A DNA stretch of 29,376 bases. Origin: an uncultured Clostridia bacterium (GTDB lineage Bacteria > Bacillota > Clostridia > Christensenellales > Borkfalkiaceae). Below, in pieces: positions 14,413 to 24,700 of the stretch. The stretch is from assembly GCA_947629845.1 (NCBI GenBank), contig CANRFD010000003.1:1-29376 (forward strand), given 5' to 3'. The number at the start of each line of letters is the position of its first letter. The stretch's first letter is position 1. Both the position numbers and the translations under genes were made by a program. The notes beneath the pieces were generated by a model. It had not been told where the DNA came from. It saw nothing but the letters and a program-made list of their open reading frames with translations, and did not search any database.

Positions 14413-15132
14413 ATGATTCCAACCGACAGTATTGCGACTTTATTGGGAACTTGGTCGGCGGAGGTGAACATCGCCTCCACCGTGCTCAAGACGGCGCTCG
14501 TCATTCTCATGGCGGTCGTCCTCGGCTGCGAACGCTCGCGCAACCGCCACGCCGCGGGGCTGCGCACGTTCATCGTGCTCTCCATCGGCTCCATGTTCGC
14601 GGGGATCGCCGATCTCTACTTCGTCACCGTGCTCGGCGTGGGCTTCACCTTCATGTCGGCGGCGGTGTTCATCGGGATCTCCATCATCACCGCCAACACC
14701 ATCATCTTCTCGTCCAAGAACCAGATCATGGGGCTGACGACGTCGTTCGGCGGGTGGACGATGTCCATCGTCTCGGCGCTCCTCGGCTTCGGGCTGTACA
14801 CCGCCGCGCTCATCGGCTTCGCCGCGCTCATGATCGGGCTGCTCGCCTTCTCGAAACTCGAGATGTATATCAAAAACAAGTCCAATCACTTCGAGATCCA
14901 TCTGGAGCTCAAGTCCAAGAGCAGCCTGCAGGAATTTAACGCTGCGGCGCGGAAATTCGGCCTTACCATCGATAACCTCGAACTCAACCCCGCCTATGCC
15001 AACTCGGGGCTGAGCGTGTACACGGTGCGCGTCTCCATTGCCGACAAGGAGCTGCGCAAGAAGAGCCACAGCGAGATCATCGAGGCGCTCGGCGTGCTCG
15101 ACTGCGTCAGCTATATCGAGAAGATCGGCTGA
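14413..15132 (+). CDS. MgtC/SapB-family membrane protein
   Basis: A 239-residue protein with an MgtC/SapB membrane domain (about 1-150) and a soluble C-terminal ACT-like domain (about 160-239). The family signature is GCERSRNRHAAGLRTFIVLS, containing the usual ER...AGLRT. Membrane helices follow to residue 150 (GFTFMSAAVFIGISIITANT; ALIGFAALMIGLLAF). The C-terminal beta-alpha pattern (NHFEIHLELKSKSSLQEFNA; GLSVYTVRVSIADKEL) fits an ACT fold. MgtC proteins are linked to magnesium limitation and F-ATPase control, though close relatives may do other things. AGAGGT lies six bases before the ATG. The stop TGA runs into CGGTTTTTCC; no strong terminator is seen, but the GC palindrome at 15209-15228 may serve. 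Confidence 0.88.
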   Translation: MIPTDSIATLLGTWSAEVNIASTVLKTALVILMAVVLGCERSRNRHAAGLRTFIVLSIGSMFAGIADLYFVTVLGVGFTFMSAAVFIGISIITANTIIFSSKNQIMGLTTSFGGWTMSIVSALLGFGLYTAALIGFAALMIGLLAFSKLEMYIKNKSNHFEIHLELKSKSSLQEFNAAARKFGLTIDNLELNPAYANSGLSVYTVRVSIADKELRKKSHSEIIEALGVLDCVSYIEKIG

Positions 15133-15208
15133 CGGTTTTTCCCGTCCGTTGCGGAAAAAACTACGCGAAAAACCAACCCCATATCCGCAGTTTTACACCT
15201 TCCTCTTG

Positions 15209-15246
15209 CCTCCCCCTCGAGGGGGAGGGTAGGGTGGGGGTGTTTT
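15209..15246 (+). repeat. Perfect 20-bp GC palindrome with downstream T tract
   Basis: CCTCCCCCTCGAGGGGGAGG is exactly self-complementary and is followed 13 bases later by TTTTTCT. Related C-rich/G-rich modules occur at 15894-15942 and 28873-28918. It may double as a terminator for the antiporter-mgtC operon. Confidence 0.5.
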
Positions 15247-15285
15247 TCTATTCCCCCCGTTCAAAAAAATGCGTGCGCGAAACGC

Positions 15286-15314
15286 TTGCGTTTTCCGCGC
15301 AAACGTGCTACAAT
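15286..15314 (+). promoter_or_regulatory. Promoter of the TM1266-type regulator gene
   Basis: TTGCGT (15286-15291), a 17-bp spacer, TACAAT (15309-15314). The predicted transcript starts near 15322, giving a leader of about 103 bases. Confidence 0.75.
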
Positions 15315-15321
15315 ATGTTCG

Positions 15322-15424
15322 CCTGAACGGAAAGAGTGGTCTGACCGCAAAGGAGGGAACTTTCATCGAAGTTTGCGCGCGTAGTGTGCGCCGTTTCCTC
15401 CTGCCGTCGGGCGGGAGGTTTTTT
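15322..15424 (+). promoter_or_regulatory. Structured leader with alternative hairpins (putative attenuator/riboswitch)
   Basis: The 3' end is a perfect 9-bp hairpin, CCTCCTGCC (15397-15405) with GGCGGGAGG (15410-15418, one T-G pair), followed by six T and then the ATG. It resembles an intrinsic terminator and also buries the Shine-Dalgarno GGGAGG. Upstream AGGAGGGAAC (15351-15360) can instead pair with GTTTCCTCCT (15393-15402) over ten pairs, destroying that hairpin. Between them lies GCGCGC...GTGCGC (15375-15380 with 15386-15391), which would fit inside the alternative fold. A further stem, 15336-15340 with 15344-15348, precedes these. I do not recognise a known riboswitch class. Confidence 0.65.
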
Positions 15425-15667
15425 ATGGAAGAAAAGCGCATCGCGATCCTTTCCGTCATCGTCGAACGGCGGGATCAGGCGGAAAAACTCAACGCCTACC
15501 TCTCCGAATACGGGGAATATATCATCGGCAGAATGGGGATACCCTACAGGGAAAAGCATGTGTCCGTGCTCTCGGTGGTGCTCGATGCTCCCACGTCGGC
15601 CGTCAACGCGCTCACGGGGAAGATCGGCCAGCTGGAAGGGGTGACGGCAAAAACACTGTTTCGTTGA
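15425..15667 (+). CDS. TM1266-type iron-only hydrogenase system putative regulator
   Basis: An 80-residue ACT/NikR-C-like protein of the TM1266 family, annotated as a putative regulator of the iron-only (FeFe) hydrogenase system. The family pattern is clear: MEEKRIAILSVIVERRDQA, then YIIGRMGIPYREKHVSVLSV, then VVLDAPTSAVNALTGKIGQL and EGVTAKT. Family members usually lie near hydrogenase maturation or structural genes, but none is in this window. The ATG at 15425 follows GGGAGG by six bases, and that site is sequestered in the leader hairpin. It binds an unknown effector; the proposal that it is a regulator comes from genomic context in the literature, not from this sequence. Confidence 0.88.
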   Translation: MEEKRIAILSVIVERRDQAEKLNAYLSEYGEYIIGRMGIPYREKHVSVLSVVLDAPTSAVNALTGKIGQLEGVTAKTLFR

Positions 15668-15679
15668 ATTTCTTTTTTC

Positions 15680-15705
15680 GCCTGCGCTTCCTTGCGGGCG
15701 CAGGC
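15680..15705 (+). terminator. GC-rich hairpin after the TM1266-type gene
   Basis: Stem GCCTGCGC (15680-15687) with GCGCAGGC (15698-15705). It lacks a following T tract on the plus strand, so it is a weak or factor-assisted terminator at best. Confidence 0.45.
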
Positions 15706-16043
15706 TCAAAAACAAATTTATCGAGGAATGTAACACGTCTGGGATATCAACTTGGTCGTCGCGGCACGAGCCCCATAAGGGGCGAAGTAGCCGCCGCTGC
15801 CCTTGCGGCGTGTCGAAGGATATCCGCATTATAATCATTATAATAAGGACATATTTCGACTACGCTACGCTCCGCTCAATATGACGTGATTGTGTAGCCC
15901 CACCCCCGTCCCTGCGGGACACCCCCTCCCGAGGAGGGGGCAAGGCAAGGAGCCCCCCGAGAGGAGGGGACAACCGTAAAAAGGCAAAAATGGCGACCTG
16001 TATGCAAAAAACGGCAAAAAATCAATCAACATAGGAGGCTGAT
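15706..16043. repeat. Repeat-containing intergenic region before the ABC operon
   Basis: No gene is seen. It contains a fragment of the 215-bp repeat (15759-15800), a hairpin repeat (15841-15884) and a C-rich/G-rich module (15894-15942) that recurs in reverse at 28873-28918. TATAAT occurs twice at about 15831-15843 within repeat sequence, but I cannot pair either with a -35 box. The promoter of the ABC operon is therefore not identified. Confidence 0.75.
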
Positions 16044-17090
16044 ATGAAAAAGTTATTCACAGGCATGATGTGCGTCGCGATGTGCGGCGTGGCGGTCCTC
16101 GGCGCGGCGGCGTGCGGGGACGACGATCGGAGCCGCGGGCATGGGACGACGTTCTCCCTCTACGCGCCCGACGGTGCGCCCGCGCTCGCGCTCGCCAATC
16201 TCTTGGACGGCGAAAAGTCCGCAGTCGACGGCGACAACTTCGATTTCGACGTGCACGTCGTCAACGCCACCACCATTCAGACGTATGTGGCGGGCGAAAC
16301 CCCCAAGGCCGATTTCTGCATCCTGCCCGTCAATGCGGCGGGAATGCTGCTCGGCACGGGGGCGACCTATCAGATGCTCGGCACGGTGACGAACGGCAAC
16401 CTCTACTTTCTCAAGGACGGCACCAAGGAGCTGCCCGATCTCACGGCGGAGAACATCGCCGAGGCGCTTCAGGGCAAAATTATGGGCGTCATTCAGAACG
16501 AACAGGTGCCCGGACTGACGCTGCGCGTCGTGCTTCAAAAGTACAACGTTCCCTACGAGGACGCCGCGGAGGGCGGCCCGCAGGCGGCGGATAAATTGAC
16601 CCTCGCGCCCTGCACGCCGGAGCAGGTCGTTCCCCCGACGGGGTACGATTACTACCTCTGCCCCGAGCCCGCGGCGACCACCAAGATCGGCGCGACGCAG
16701 GGCAAACTTGCGGCGGCGGGGTCGCTCCAGACGCTCTACGGCGGGGAGAACGGCTACCCGCAGGCGGTGCTCGTCGCGAAAAATTCTGTCATTTCCGAAA
16801 ACAAGGCGGCGGTGGAGAAGGTCGTCTCCTACATGCAGGGAGCGGCGCAATATCTGCAGACGGCGGAGGCCGCAACGCTCTCCGAACTCCTCGCGGAGAA
16901 GCGCACGGCGGGCATGGAGGCCGCGTTCAGCGAAGCGCAGCTCAACCCCACGGTGCTCGCCAACTGCTCCGTCCGCTTCACCAAGGCCGCCGACTGCAAG
17001 CAGGCCGTAAAGGAGTTTCTCACCAAATTCAACGAAGTGAAGGCGGGCGTGACCAAGGTGCCCGAAGATGGATTTTTCTACGCAGGATAA
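16044..17090 (+). CDS. ABC transporter substrate-binding lipoprotein
   Basis: A 348-residue exported solute-binding protein. The signal peptide (MKKLFTGMMCVAMCGVAVLG) ends at a lipobox-like AAAC, so C24 would be lipidated and anchor it outside the cytoplasmic membrane. The mature part shows the two-lobed NMT1/SsuA-like pattern: FSLYAPDGAPALALANLL, then an extracted-motif region with FCILPVNAAGMLLGTGATY, and a hinge and second lobe up to the C-terminal FLTKFNEVKAG. It resembles binding proteins of the nitrate/sulfonate/thiamine-precursor group. ATG 16044 follows AGGAGG by six bases. It is first in an operon with a permease (no gap) and an ATPase. The ligand is unknown. Confidence 0.85.
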   Translation: MKKLFTGMMCVAMCGVAVLGAAACGDDDRSRGHGTTFSLYAPDGAPALALANLLDGEKSAVDGDNFDFDVHVVNATTIQTYVAGETPKADFCILPVNAAGMLLGTGATYQMLGTVTNGNLYFLKDGTKELPDLTAENIAEALQGKIMGVIQNEQVPGLTLRVVLQKYNVPYEDAAEGGPQAADKLTLAPCTPEQVVPPTGYDYYLCPEPAATTKIGATQGKLAAAGSLQTLYGGENGYPQAVLVAKNSVISENKAAVEKVVSYMQGAAQYLQTAEAATLSELLAEKRTAGMEAAFSEAQLNPTVLANCSVRFTKAADCKQAVKEFLTKFNEVKAGVTKVPEDGFFYAG

Positions 17091-17852
17091 ATGACGAAGA
17101 AGGATAAACTTCTCAATTTGATTTTTTCCGTGCTCGCCGTCGCCGCGATATGGCTGGCGTGGCTCGTCGCCTTTTTTTCGGTGAAGAACGAGCTCGTCGT
17201 TCCCTCTGTGGAGACGACGTTTGCGGAACTTTGGCGGCTGCTCTCGTCGGCCGACTTCTGGCGCGCCTTCGGGAGCACGCTCCTCCGCACGCTCGAGGCG
17301 TTCGCGCTCTCCTTTGCGCTCGGGCTCGCGTGTGCGCTGGCCGCCTCCCTGTGGCGGTGCGTGCGCGCGTTTCTCGCCCCCATTGTCTCGGTTTTGCGCA
17401 CCATTCCCACGATGGCGCTCGTGCTCATCCTGCTCCTCTGGACGTCTCCCGCCGCCGCGCCCGTTCTCATCGCCATGCTCGTGCTCTTCCCCGCCTTCTA
17501 TGCGTCGACGCTCGCGAGCCTCGACGAGGTGCGTGCGGAGTACGGGGAGATGGCGCGCGCCTTCCGCATCCCGCGGGCGAGGCAGGCCTTCCGCCTCTAT
17601 CTCCCGCTCGCGGCGCCGCCCGTTTTTGGGCAGCTCGGGGCGGTGTTCTCCCTCGGGCTCAAGATCACCGTCTCGGGCGAAGTGCTCGCCGTCACGGCAA
17701 GGAGCCTCGGCGGCATGATGCAGCAGGCGGCGCTTCTCTACATGAACACCGCGCGGCTGATGGCGCTCACCTTTTCGGCGGTTGCCGTCGGGTTTGCGTT
17801 CGAGGGGCTGTTCTTCCTCCTCGGGAAGGCGGCTGTAAGGTGGCGGTCATGA
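17091..17852 (+). CDS. ABC transporter permease (SsuC/TauC-like)
   Basis: A 253-residue inner-membrane permease with about six hydrophobic helices, of the BPD_transp_1 type found with nitrate/sulfonate/taurine-like binding proteins. The coupling loop is visible as EYGEMARAFRIPRARQAFRL, followed by YLPLAAPPVFGQLGAVFSLG, matching the conserved EAA...G..........I.LP pattern. The ATG follows the lipoprotein stop TAA with no spacer, and its own stop overlaps the ATPase start (ATGA). It would form the transmembrane channel as a dimer with the ATPase. Confidence 0.9.
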   Translation: MTKKDKLLNLIFSVLAVAAIWLAWLVAFFSVKNELVVPSVETTFAELWRLLSSADFWRAFGSTLLRTLEAFALSFALGLACALAASLWRCVRAFLAPIVSVLRTIPTMALVLILLLWTSPAAAPVLIAMLVLFPAFYASTLASLDEVRAEYGEMARAFRIPRARQAFRLYLPLAAPPVFGQLGAVFSLGLKITVSGEVLAVTARSLGGMMQQAALLYMNTARLMALTFSAVAVGFAFEGLFFLLGKAAVRWRS

Positions 17853-18523
17853 AACTTCTGAACATCGAAAAGAGATACGGCGAAAAGGTCGCCCTGCGCA
17901 TTCCCGCCCTCGAGATCGGAGAGGGGGAGATGACCGCCGTGCTCGGCGAGAGCGGGGCGGGCAAGACGACGACGCTCTCCGTCATCGCCGGCATGATCCC
18001 CTTCGAGGGAAGGGTGGAGGGGGCGGGGCGGGTGTCCTACCTCTTCCAGAGCGACAAGCTGCTGCCGCACCTTACGGCGGCGGGCAATCTCAAGCTCGTT
18101 TTGCCCAAGGAGCGGTGGGGGGAGATCCCCGCCATGCTGCACAAGGTGGGGCTGGGGGGCAGGGAGAACGCCCGTCCCGCCGAGCTCTCCGGCGGGGAGC
18201 GGCAGCGCGTCGCCATCGCCCGCGCCTTCCTCTACCCGCACGACACCCTGCTCATGGACGAGCCCTTCTCCTCGCTCGACCTCTCCATGAAGCGGTCGCT
18301 CATCGGGCTGACCGTCTCGCTGTGGCAGGAGCGGCGGCCGACCGTCGTCTTTGTCACCCACGACGTCAGGGAGGCGGCGCTTCTCTCGCAGCGCGCCCTC
18401 GTCTTGAAGCGGGGGGAGATCGTGGGGGACTTCGAAAATCCCGCGCCCTTCCCGCGCGATTTCTTCGCCCCGCCCCCCCTCGAAGAGACGCTCATCCGCG
18501 CCCTGATGGGCGACGAAATGTGA
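17849..18523 (+). CDS. ABC transporter ATP-binding protein
   Basis: A 224-residue ATPase that powers the importer encoded upstream. It shows Walker A GESGAGKTT near residues 34-42, a Q-loop in SYLFQSDKLLPHLT, the signature LSGGERQRVAIARAFL, Walker B TLLMDEPFSSLDLS and the H-loop VVFVTHDVREA. It is of the SsuB/TauB size without an extra C-terminal domain. The start ATG overlaps the permease stop by four bases. A strong terminator follows 22 bases after the stop, closing the three-gene operon. Confidence 0.93.
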   Translation: MKLLNIEKRYGEKVALRIPALEIGEGEMTAVLGESGAGKTTTLSVIAGMIPFEGRVEGAGRVSYLFQSDKLLPHLTAAGNLKLVLPKERWGEIPAMLHKVGLGGRENARPAELSGGERQRVAIARAFLYPHDTLLMDEPFSSLDLSMKRSLIGLTVSLWQERRPTVVFVTHDVREAALLSQRALVLKRGEIVGDFENPAPFPRDFFAPPPLEETLIRALMGDEM

Positions 18524-18545
18524 AAAAATCATCGAAAATTTCCCG

Positions 18546-18573
18546 TTCCCCTACAAAGTAGGGGAATTTTTTT
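18546..18573 (+). terminator. Intrinsic terminator of the ABC operon
   Basis: Perfect 9-bp stem TTCCCCTAC / GTAGGGGAA (18546-18554 with 18558-18566), loop AAA, then seven T. Confidence 0.95.
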
Positions 18574-18613
18574 GGTTTATGAAAAAAATTTTTTCGTTTT
18601 GTCATAAATTTTG

Positions 18614-18643
18614 TTGACAAGCGTAATGTGGGTGTGGTACACT
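18614..18643 (+). promoter_or_regulatory. Promoter of the giant surface protein gene
   Basis: TTGACA (18614-18619), an 18-bp spacer, TACACT (18638-18643). Right after it, TGTCAT (18645-18650) and ATGACA (18659-18664) form an inverted repeat over the expected start site, which could be an operator or a leader hairpin. Confidence 0.75.
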
Positions 18644-18721
18644 CTGTCATAGGAAAGCATGACATCATAGCGCGGAGTCTGCCCCCGAAGAGGTGCAGCG
18701 GTGCGCAGGAGGTGTTTGATC

Positions 18722-21700
18722 ATGGCTGAAAATAATCAAGAAAACAAGATAGAGCCCGCAGAGGCGACCCCCGCGGAGCCCGTTTCCCAACCTGTAAAGG
18801 AGGAAGCCCCGGCGCCCGCCGCAGAACCCACGGCGGAACCCACAGCGGAGACGCCTGCGGAAAATTCTGCCGAGCCCGCCCATTCCGACGGGAAGAAGGC
18901 GGACAAAAAATCGCGCCGTGCGGCGAAGCCGAAGGCCGGCAAGAAGAACAAGCGGCTGAAGGTCATCATCGGCATCTGTTTGGCCGCCGCGCTGTGCGGC
19001 ACGGGGCTTGGCGTGGGGCTGATGTTCATTCCCAAGGAGAGCCTCGTCATCAACGAGGGCTACGCCTCCGTCTCCTACGAAGTGGAGAACGGCGAGACCT
19101 TCTCGCCCGACAAAAATTACACGGGGCTCGAGATCTTCGGGAAGCTGAACTGGACGTTCCAACACAAGGAGGAGTGGTACTCCAGCTATCAGGGCTACGT
19201 CTACACGATGGTCAATCAGGACGTCAAGACGGTGAAGCAGTTCAAGGACGGGCGGCTCATCTCCACCGATATCTCCACGAGCTCCATGGTCAACGTGGCG
19301 CGCGAGTTCTGCTACATCCCGTCGGCCGACCGCGTCATCTGGCGCGAGGCCTCGGGCGGGCCCGCCACCTATAACGGCTTCGATACGCCGTGGAAGACGG
19401 GCGACCCCGTCGGCAACATGACGATCAGCGGCCCCGAGGGCTTCAAGGTGCGCAACGGCCTGCCCGCCACCGAGCTCTCGGTGTACGTGTTCCAAGAGGG
19501 CACCATTTTGAGCGCCGATCCCGTCGTGGACAACAGCGACGGTACATACACCATCACCTATCATATGAACCCCGAGGTATGGCAGGCCGAGGACGGCTCC
19601 TTCGAGGGGGCAGCGGCGTACTATTCCAACCAGATGAAGTTCACGGGCGGTCTTACCGACGTGCCCGAATTCTCCGTGATCGATATCTCCTTCACCTTCA
19701 ACGAGAATTGGGAGAACTTAAAGACGGAGGCGCACGAAGAATACGAGGCGACGATGGGCGTCTCCGTGGGGTGCCGTGCGGACGGCGTGACGGAGTACTC
19801 CTACGATACGCCCTACCTTCCCTTCTGCAACGACTACGAGAACTACTTCAAGAAGTATGCGGAGATGGAGGCGACGGGCGCGCCCGACCCCACCATCGAC
19901 AGCATGAGCGCGCTCACCGCGGCATTCGGCCCCGTCATCCAAGGCCCCTCCAAGCTCGCCCTCGACCTTACGGTGGGCGGAAAGCCTGTAGACGGCGTCA
20001 TCTACGTCGACCTCGGCACGAACGGCGGCATGCCCTCCTTCGAAGGGGACGGCGCCATTCAGAAGTTTATCGATAACCTCGACGTGCGCGCAAAGCTCGG
20101 CAACCTGAAGCTGTATGTCGACGGCGGTGCGGCGTACGTCTCGGCGGGCGACTGGAAGCTCAAGCTCACCGTCTCCGAACTCAACGACCTGTTGGGCGGC
20201 CTGCTGGGCGGCGCCTCTCCCGCACAGGCGGAACTCCTCGCAGCGACGACGGAGGAACCCGCGGCGTCAAGCAACCCGCTTGCCGACATCTTAAACGGCG
20301 AATTTACCTACGACAAGGAGACGGGCAAGGCGCACATGCACTCGGTGCTCGCGCTCGGCGGCGTCACCATTCCCATCGACTTCAACTATAATGTGGAGGC
20401 GGGCACGCTTGCCGTCTCTCTGGACAATGTAAAGACCTCCTTCACCTTGGGCGATCTGCCGCTGTCCGCCAACATCGGCTTTACCGACAAGGCGGCGCTC
20501 GAACCGCTCTCCGACGAGGAGGCCAAGGGCTACACCGAGCTCGCAACGCACATTAAAAACATCGTCGCGCTCCTCGGCTCCGACGTGCTGCATGCCGACG
20601 TCACCTACAAGGGCACGCACGGCGGCGCGGAGCTCAAAGTGGAGGGCGGCGTCGACCTCGCCATCAAGGGCGAACTGAAGGCGCAGGCCGACCTTACCGT
20701 CACCTACGGCGGCAAGGAGAAGAAGGCGAGCATCGGCTACGAGAAGAACACCGTCTATCTTGACCTCGACGGCGTCAAGCTCGCCGCGGACGTGCAGGGG
20801 GCGGCGGCGCTCATCGCGCAGTATCTCCCCGTCGCGGCCGCCATGGACGAAGAGGGGAGCGCGGGCTTCTCGCTCTCCGGGCTCATCGATACGCTGCTGT
20901 TCTCCACGACGCTTGTAGACGACATCTCCGTCACGGGGGACGAGACGGCGCTGCAAGCCGTCATCAAGGCGGACGAGCTCATCAAGGCGTTCGGCTTCGA
21001 CCTCGGCAGCTTCGATTTGGGCACGATCATCCTCGGCGTCAGCGGGCAGGAGCTCTCCGTCTCCGCCCTCGGCGCGGGCGTCACGCTCAAGGCGGGCAAC
21101 GCGTTCCAAGTGAATACCGAAGGCTATTCCGAGGTGCTCGGCTATGTGCAGGCCGTGCTCGGCATCATTCAGTCGGAGTCCAAAGTGCTGCAGGCGGACG
21201 TCTCCTATACAGGCGTCGTCGGCGTCACGGGCACGCTCAAACTCAACATCGGCAGCCTTGCGGAGCTCGCCGCGCTGGGTGAATTTACCGTCACCTACGG
21301 CGATGCGCAAAAGCAGGTCACAGTCATCTATACGGAAAACGCTCTCTACCTCGATATCGACGGGCTGCAGCTTGCAGCAGATGTGGAGAACGCGGTCGGC
21401 CTCGTGCAGAGCCTTCTCGCCAAGGCCGAACCCGCCGCAGCCCAAAACGACGAGCTCGGCGGCATTCTCGAAAAGCTCTTCTCCTTCCGCCTCGGCGACG
21501 TCATCACGGTGGAGGCGACGCAGATCACCGTCAAGGGCACCGACCTTTTGACGGCGTTCGGCATGGAATTTGCCCTCGGCGACGTCACGCTCACGGCGGG
21601 CGAAGATACCGTTACGCTCACGGCGGAGACGCTCGGCGTCACCGTCACGCTCAAGGCGGGCGAAGCGTTCGACGCGGAAGCTCCGGGCTATGTCGACATC

Positions 21701-24700
21701 GTGGACTACGCGGGCGCCGTCGCACAGCTCATCAAGGGCGGCAGCGTCGCTGCGGACATCACCTACAGCGGCCTCTCCGACCGCAACATCGGCGTCACGG
21801 GCGAGATCGCCGTCGATATTTCCGACTTCAACAACATCAAGGCGGCGGGCACCGTCACCGTCACCTACGGGAAGGCGGAAAAGAAGATCGGGCTCGCCTA
21901 TGCGGAGGGCGCCGTCCAACTCAACATCGACGGGCTTGGGCTCTCCGCAGGCGTCAAGGACGCCGTCGCCCTCGTGCAGGGGCTGCTCGCCAAGGAGGAA
22001 CCCACGGCGCTTGCAGACGACGGCCTCGGCGACATCCTTACAACAATATTCTCCTTCCACTTCGACGACGTCATCACCGAGATCGCCGAGGAGGGCGAAA
22101 CGCTCAAGCTCACCGTTGCCGGCACCGACCTTTTGGCCGCGTTCGGCGTGCCGTTTGAACTCGGGCAGGTGCAGCTCGGCATTGCCAAGAATGGCACGAT
22201 CACGGCGGAGGCGGAAGGCCTCGGGCTCTCCGTCACCCTGTCGGCGGGCACGGGCGAGGCGCTCGTCATCCCCGACTACGTCAACATCGTGGAGTACGCG
22301 GGCGCCGTCGCGCAGCTAATCAAGGGCGACTGCGTCGCTGCGGACATCACCTACAGCGGCCTCTCCGACCGCAACATCGATATTTCTGGCAACATCACGG
22401 TCAACCTCGGCGGCTTCAAGGAGATCTCGGCGGTCGGTACCGTCACCGTCTCCTACGGCGAAGCGCAAAAGCAGGTCGCCATCACCTTCGCCCAAGGCGT
22501 TCTCTCCCTCGATATCGACGGGCTGCAGCTCTCCGCGGGCGTGAAGGATGCGGTCGCCCTCGTGAAGGGGCTGCTCGCCAAGGAGGAACCCGCGGCGCTT
22601 GCCGACGATGAGCTCGGCGACATCCTTACGACGATCTTCTCCTTCAACTTCGGCGACGTCATCACCGAGATCGCCGAGGAGAACGAGACGCTCAAGCTCA
22701 CCGTCGCGGGCACCGAACTTCTCGATGCGTTCGGCGTACCGTTCGAACTCGGGCAGGTACAGCTCGGCATTGCAAAGAGCGGCGAGATCACGGCGAAGGC
22801 GGAAGGCCTCGGCGTCACCGTCACCCTTTCGGCAGGCACGCCCACAGTGGTAGAAGACCCGGGCTACATCAAGATCACCGATTACGTCGCCGCCGTCGCA
22901 CAGCTCATCAAGGGCGGCTACGTCGCGGCGCACATCTCCTACACGGGCTACGGGCTCACCGTCTCGGGCGACATCACGCTCAACATCAATGATTTCAGCG
23001 CGATCACGGCGAAGGGCTCTGTTCAGTTGCAATACGGCGAGCTCGATAAGACGGTCGGCGTCACCTATGCGGGCGGCAAGGTGTATCTCACCATCGACGA
23101 ACTCAAGCTCGCGGCCGAAGTCAACTCGGCGGTCGAAGTCGTCACGGGCATGCTCACGGCAGCCCAGCCCGCCGCGATCGGCGAAGAGGAGCAGGACGGC
23201 CTTGCCGCCATTCTCACAAAGGTATTCTCCATCACCTTCGGCGACTATATCACCCTCTCCGAAGAGGGCACAACGATGAGCCTCTCCGTTGCGGGCACCA
23301 ACCTTCTCACCGCGCTCGGCATGCAATTCGAGCTCGGGCAGGTGCAGCTCGACGTCACCAAGGACGGTCAGATCGCGGTGAAGGCGAAAGATTTGGGCGC
23401 AAACATCACCGTAAAGGCGGGCGATCGTTTCGACCTCGGGCTCACGGAAAGCGACTACACCTCGGTCACGCCCGTCATCGGCATGATCCCCGAACTCATG
23501 AACGCAAAGGCGATCGCCCTCGACGGCGCCTTCTTCATCACCGTGGGGGAGACCGAGATCGCGCTCTCCATCAACAAGGGCGTCATCTCGTGGAGCGAGG
23601 GCTTCCGTCTCTACCTCGACGCCAAGCTCGAACTCGGCGAAACGGCGCTGCCGCTCCTTCTCGATCTCACCGAGAGCGGCGTGCAGGCGAACATCTGCGG
23701 CTACGGCGTCAAACTTCTGTACAGCGACCTCTCCACGCTGGAGGCCGACGTCATGCGGCTGTACCGCCGCGTATTCGGCGTCATCGGCAACATGCTCGAA
23801 AAGGGCGACAACCCGCTTCCCGACGTCTCCACCTTCAGCGAACTTCTCGAAGCGCTCAAGGGGCTGTCGGTCGTCGCTGCGGCGGCGGACGGCGCCGCGG
23901 AGGACGCGGAGACCAAGGGCTTCGATTGGACGCAGCTCGTGCAGAGCATCAAGCTCGGCAAGTCGGAGAAGGCGGGCGGCATCGCCCACGCCGAATATCA
24001 GGGCGTCTCGCTCGACATTCTCGATAAAATCGATCAAAAGGGCGGCTTCCTCGGGCTCTGCCTCGGGTACACGTCGGATAAATTCTCGCTCACTGCCGAT
24101 ATCGGCGCAAAGGTCCATACGGGGACGATCGAAGCTCTGCCCGAAGCAGATCTCACGGCGGCGCAGATGCAGAACTTCCTCGGCTACATCGGCTCGGCCA
24201 TCGACCTGTTCGAGACGACCGATCTCACGCTCACCTTCGAAGGCGACGTCACCTCGACGGATAAGGAAGCCTATCCGCCCAAGGACGGGGAGACCTACGG
24301 CGTCAAGTACAAGATCAACGCCTCCATGTCCACCCACCGCGGCGCAAGCGACCTTCTGCACCTCGACGTCGAGGGCAAGAACCTCTGGGTGGATACCGAC
24401 GTGTTCGCGCACGCCTCCATCAACATCGTCGCCCAAAAAGAGACAGACAGCAGCCTCTACATCGACCTCTACATCGTCGACGGCGCGCCGAAGGAGAACG
24501 GCGGGAACACGACGTTCAGCGAAGGGGACGGCATGCTCGACTTCTACGTCACCCTCTCGCAGTACGGCCCCATCGGCTCCATCGAGCAGACGGTGCCCGG
24601 CTATAACCCCGTGCGCCTGTATGCGCCTTCGGACGAAATTCTCACCCTGCTCTCCGCCGCAGTCACCATGCTCGGCGCCGATGCCGACGCCATCAGTCCC

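Noticed and set aside
13101..14939. 612-codon plus-strand frame across the antiporter and MgtC genes
   Set aside because: An alternate frame of two recognised membrane proteins, with Arg/His-rich, non-family sequence.
15322..15424. A known riboswitch class (THF, glycine, TPP, fluoride, moco, c-di-GMP)
   Set aside because: I compared the conserved cores I can recall and none fits. A covariance-model search would be needed to exclude all classes.
15826..15845. Two TATAAT boxes as the promoter of the ABC operon
   Set aside because: They belong to an intergenic repeat, and no -35 box lies at 16-18 bp; spacing to the nearest candidate is about 21 bp.
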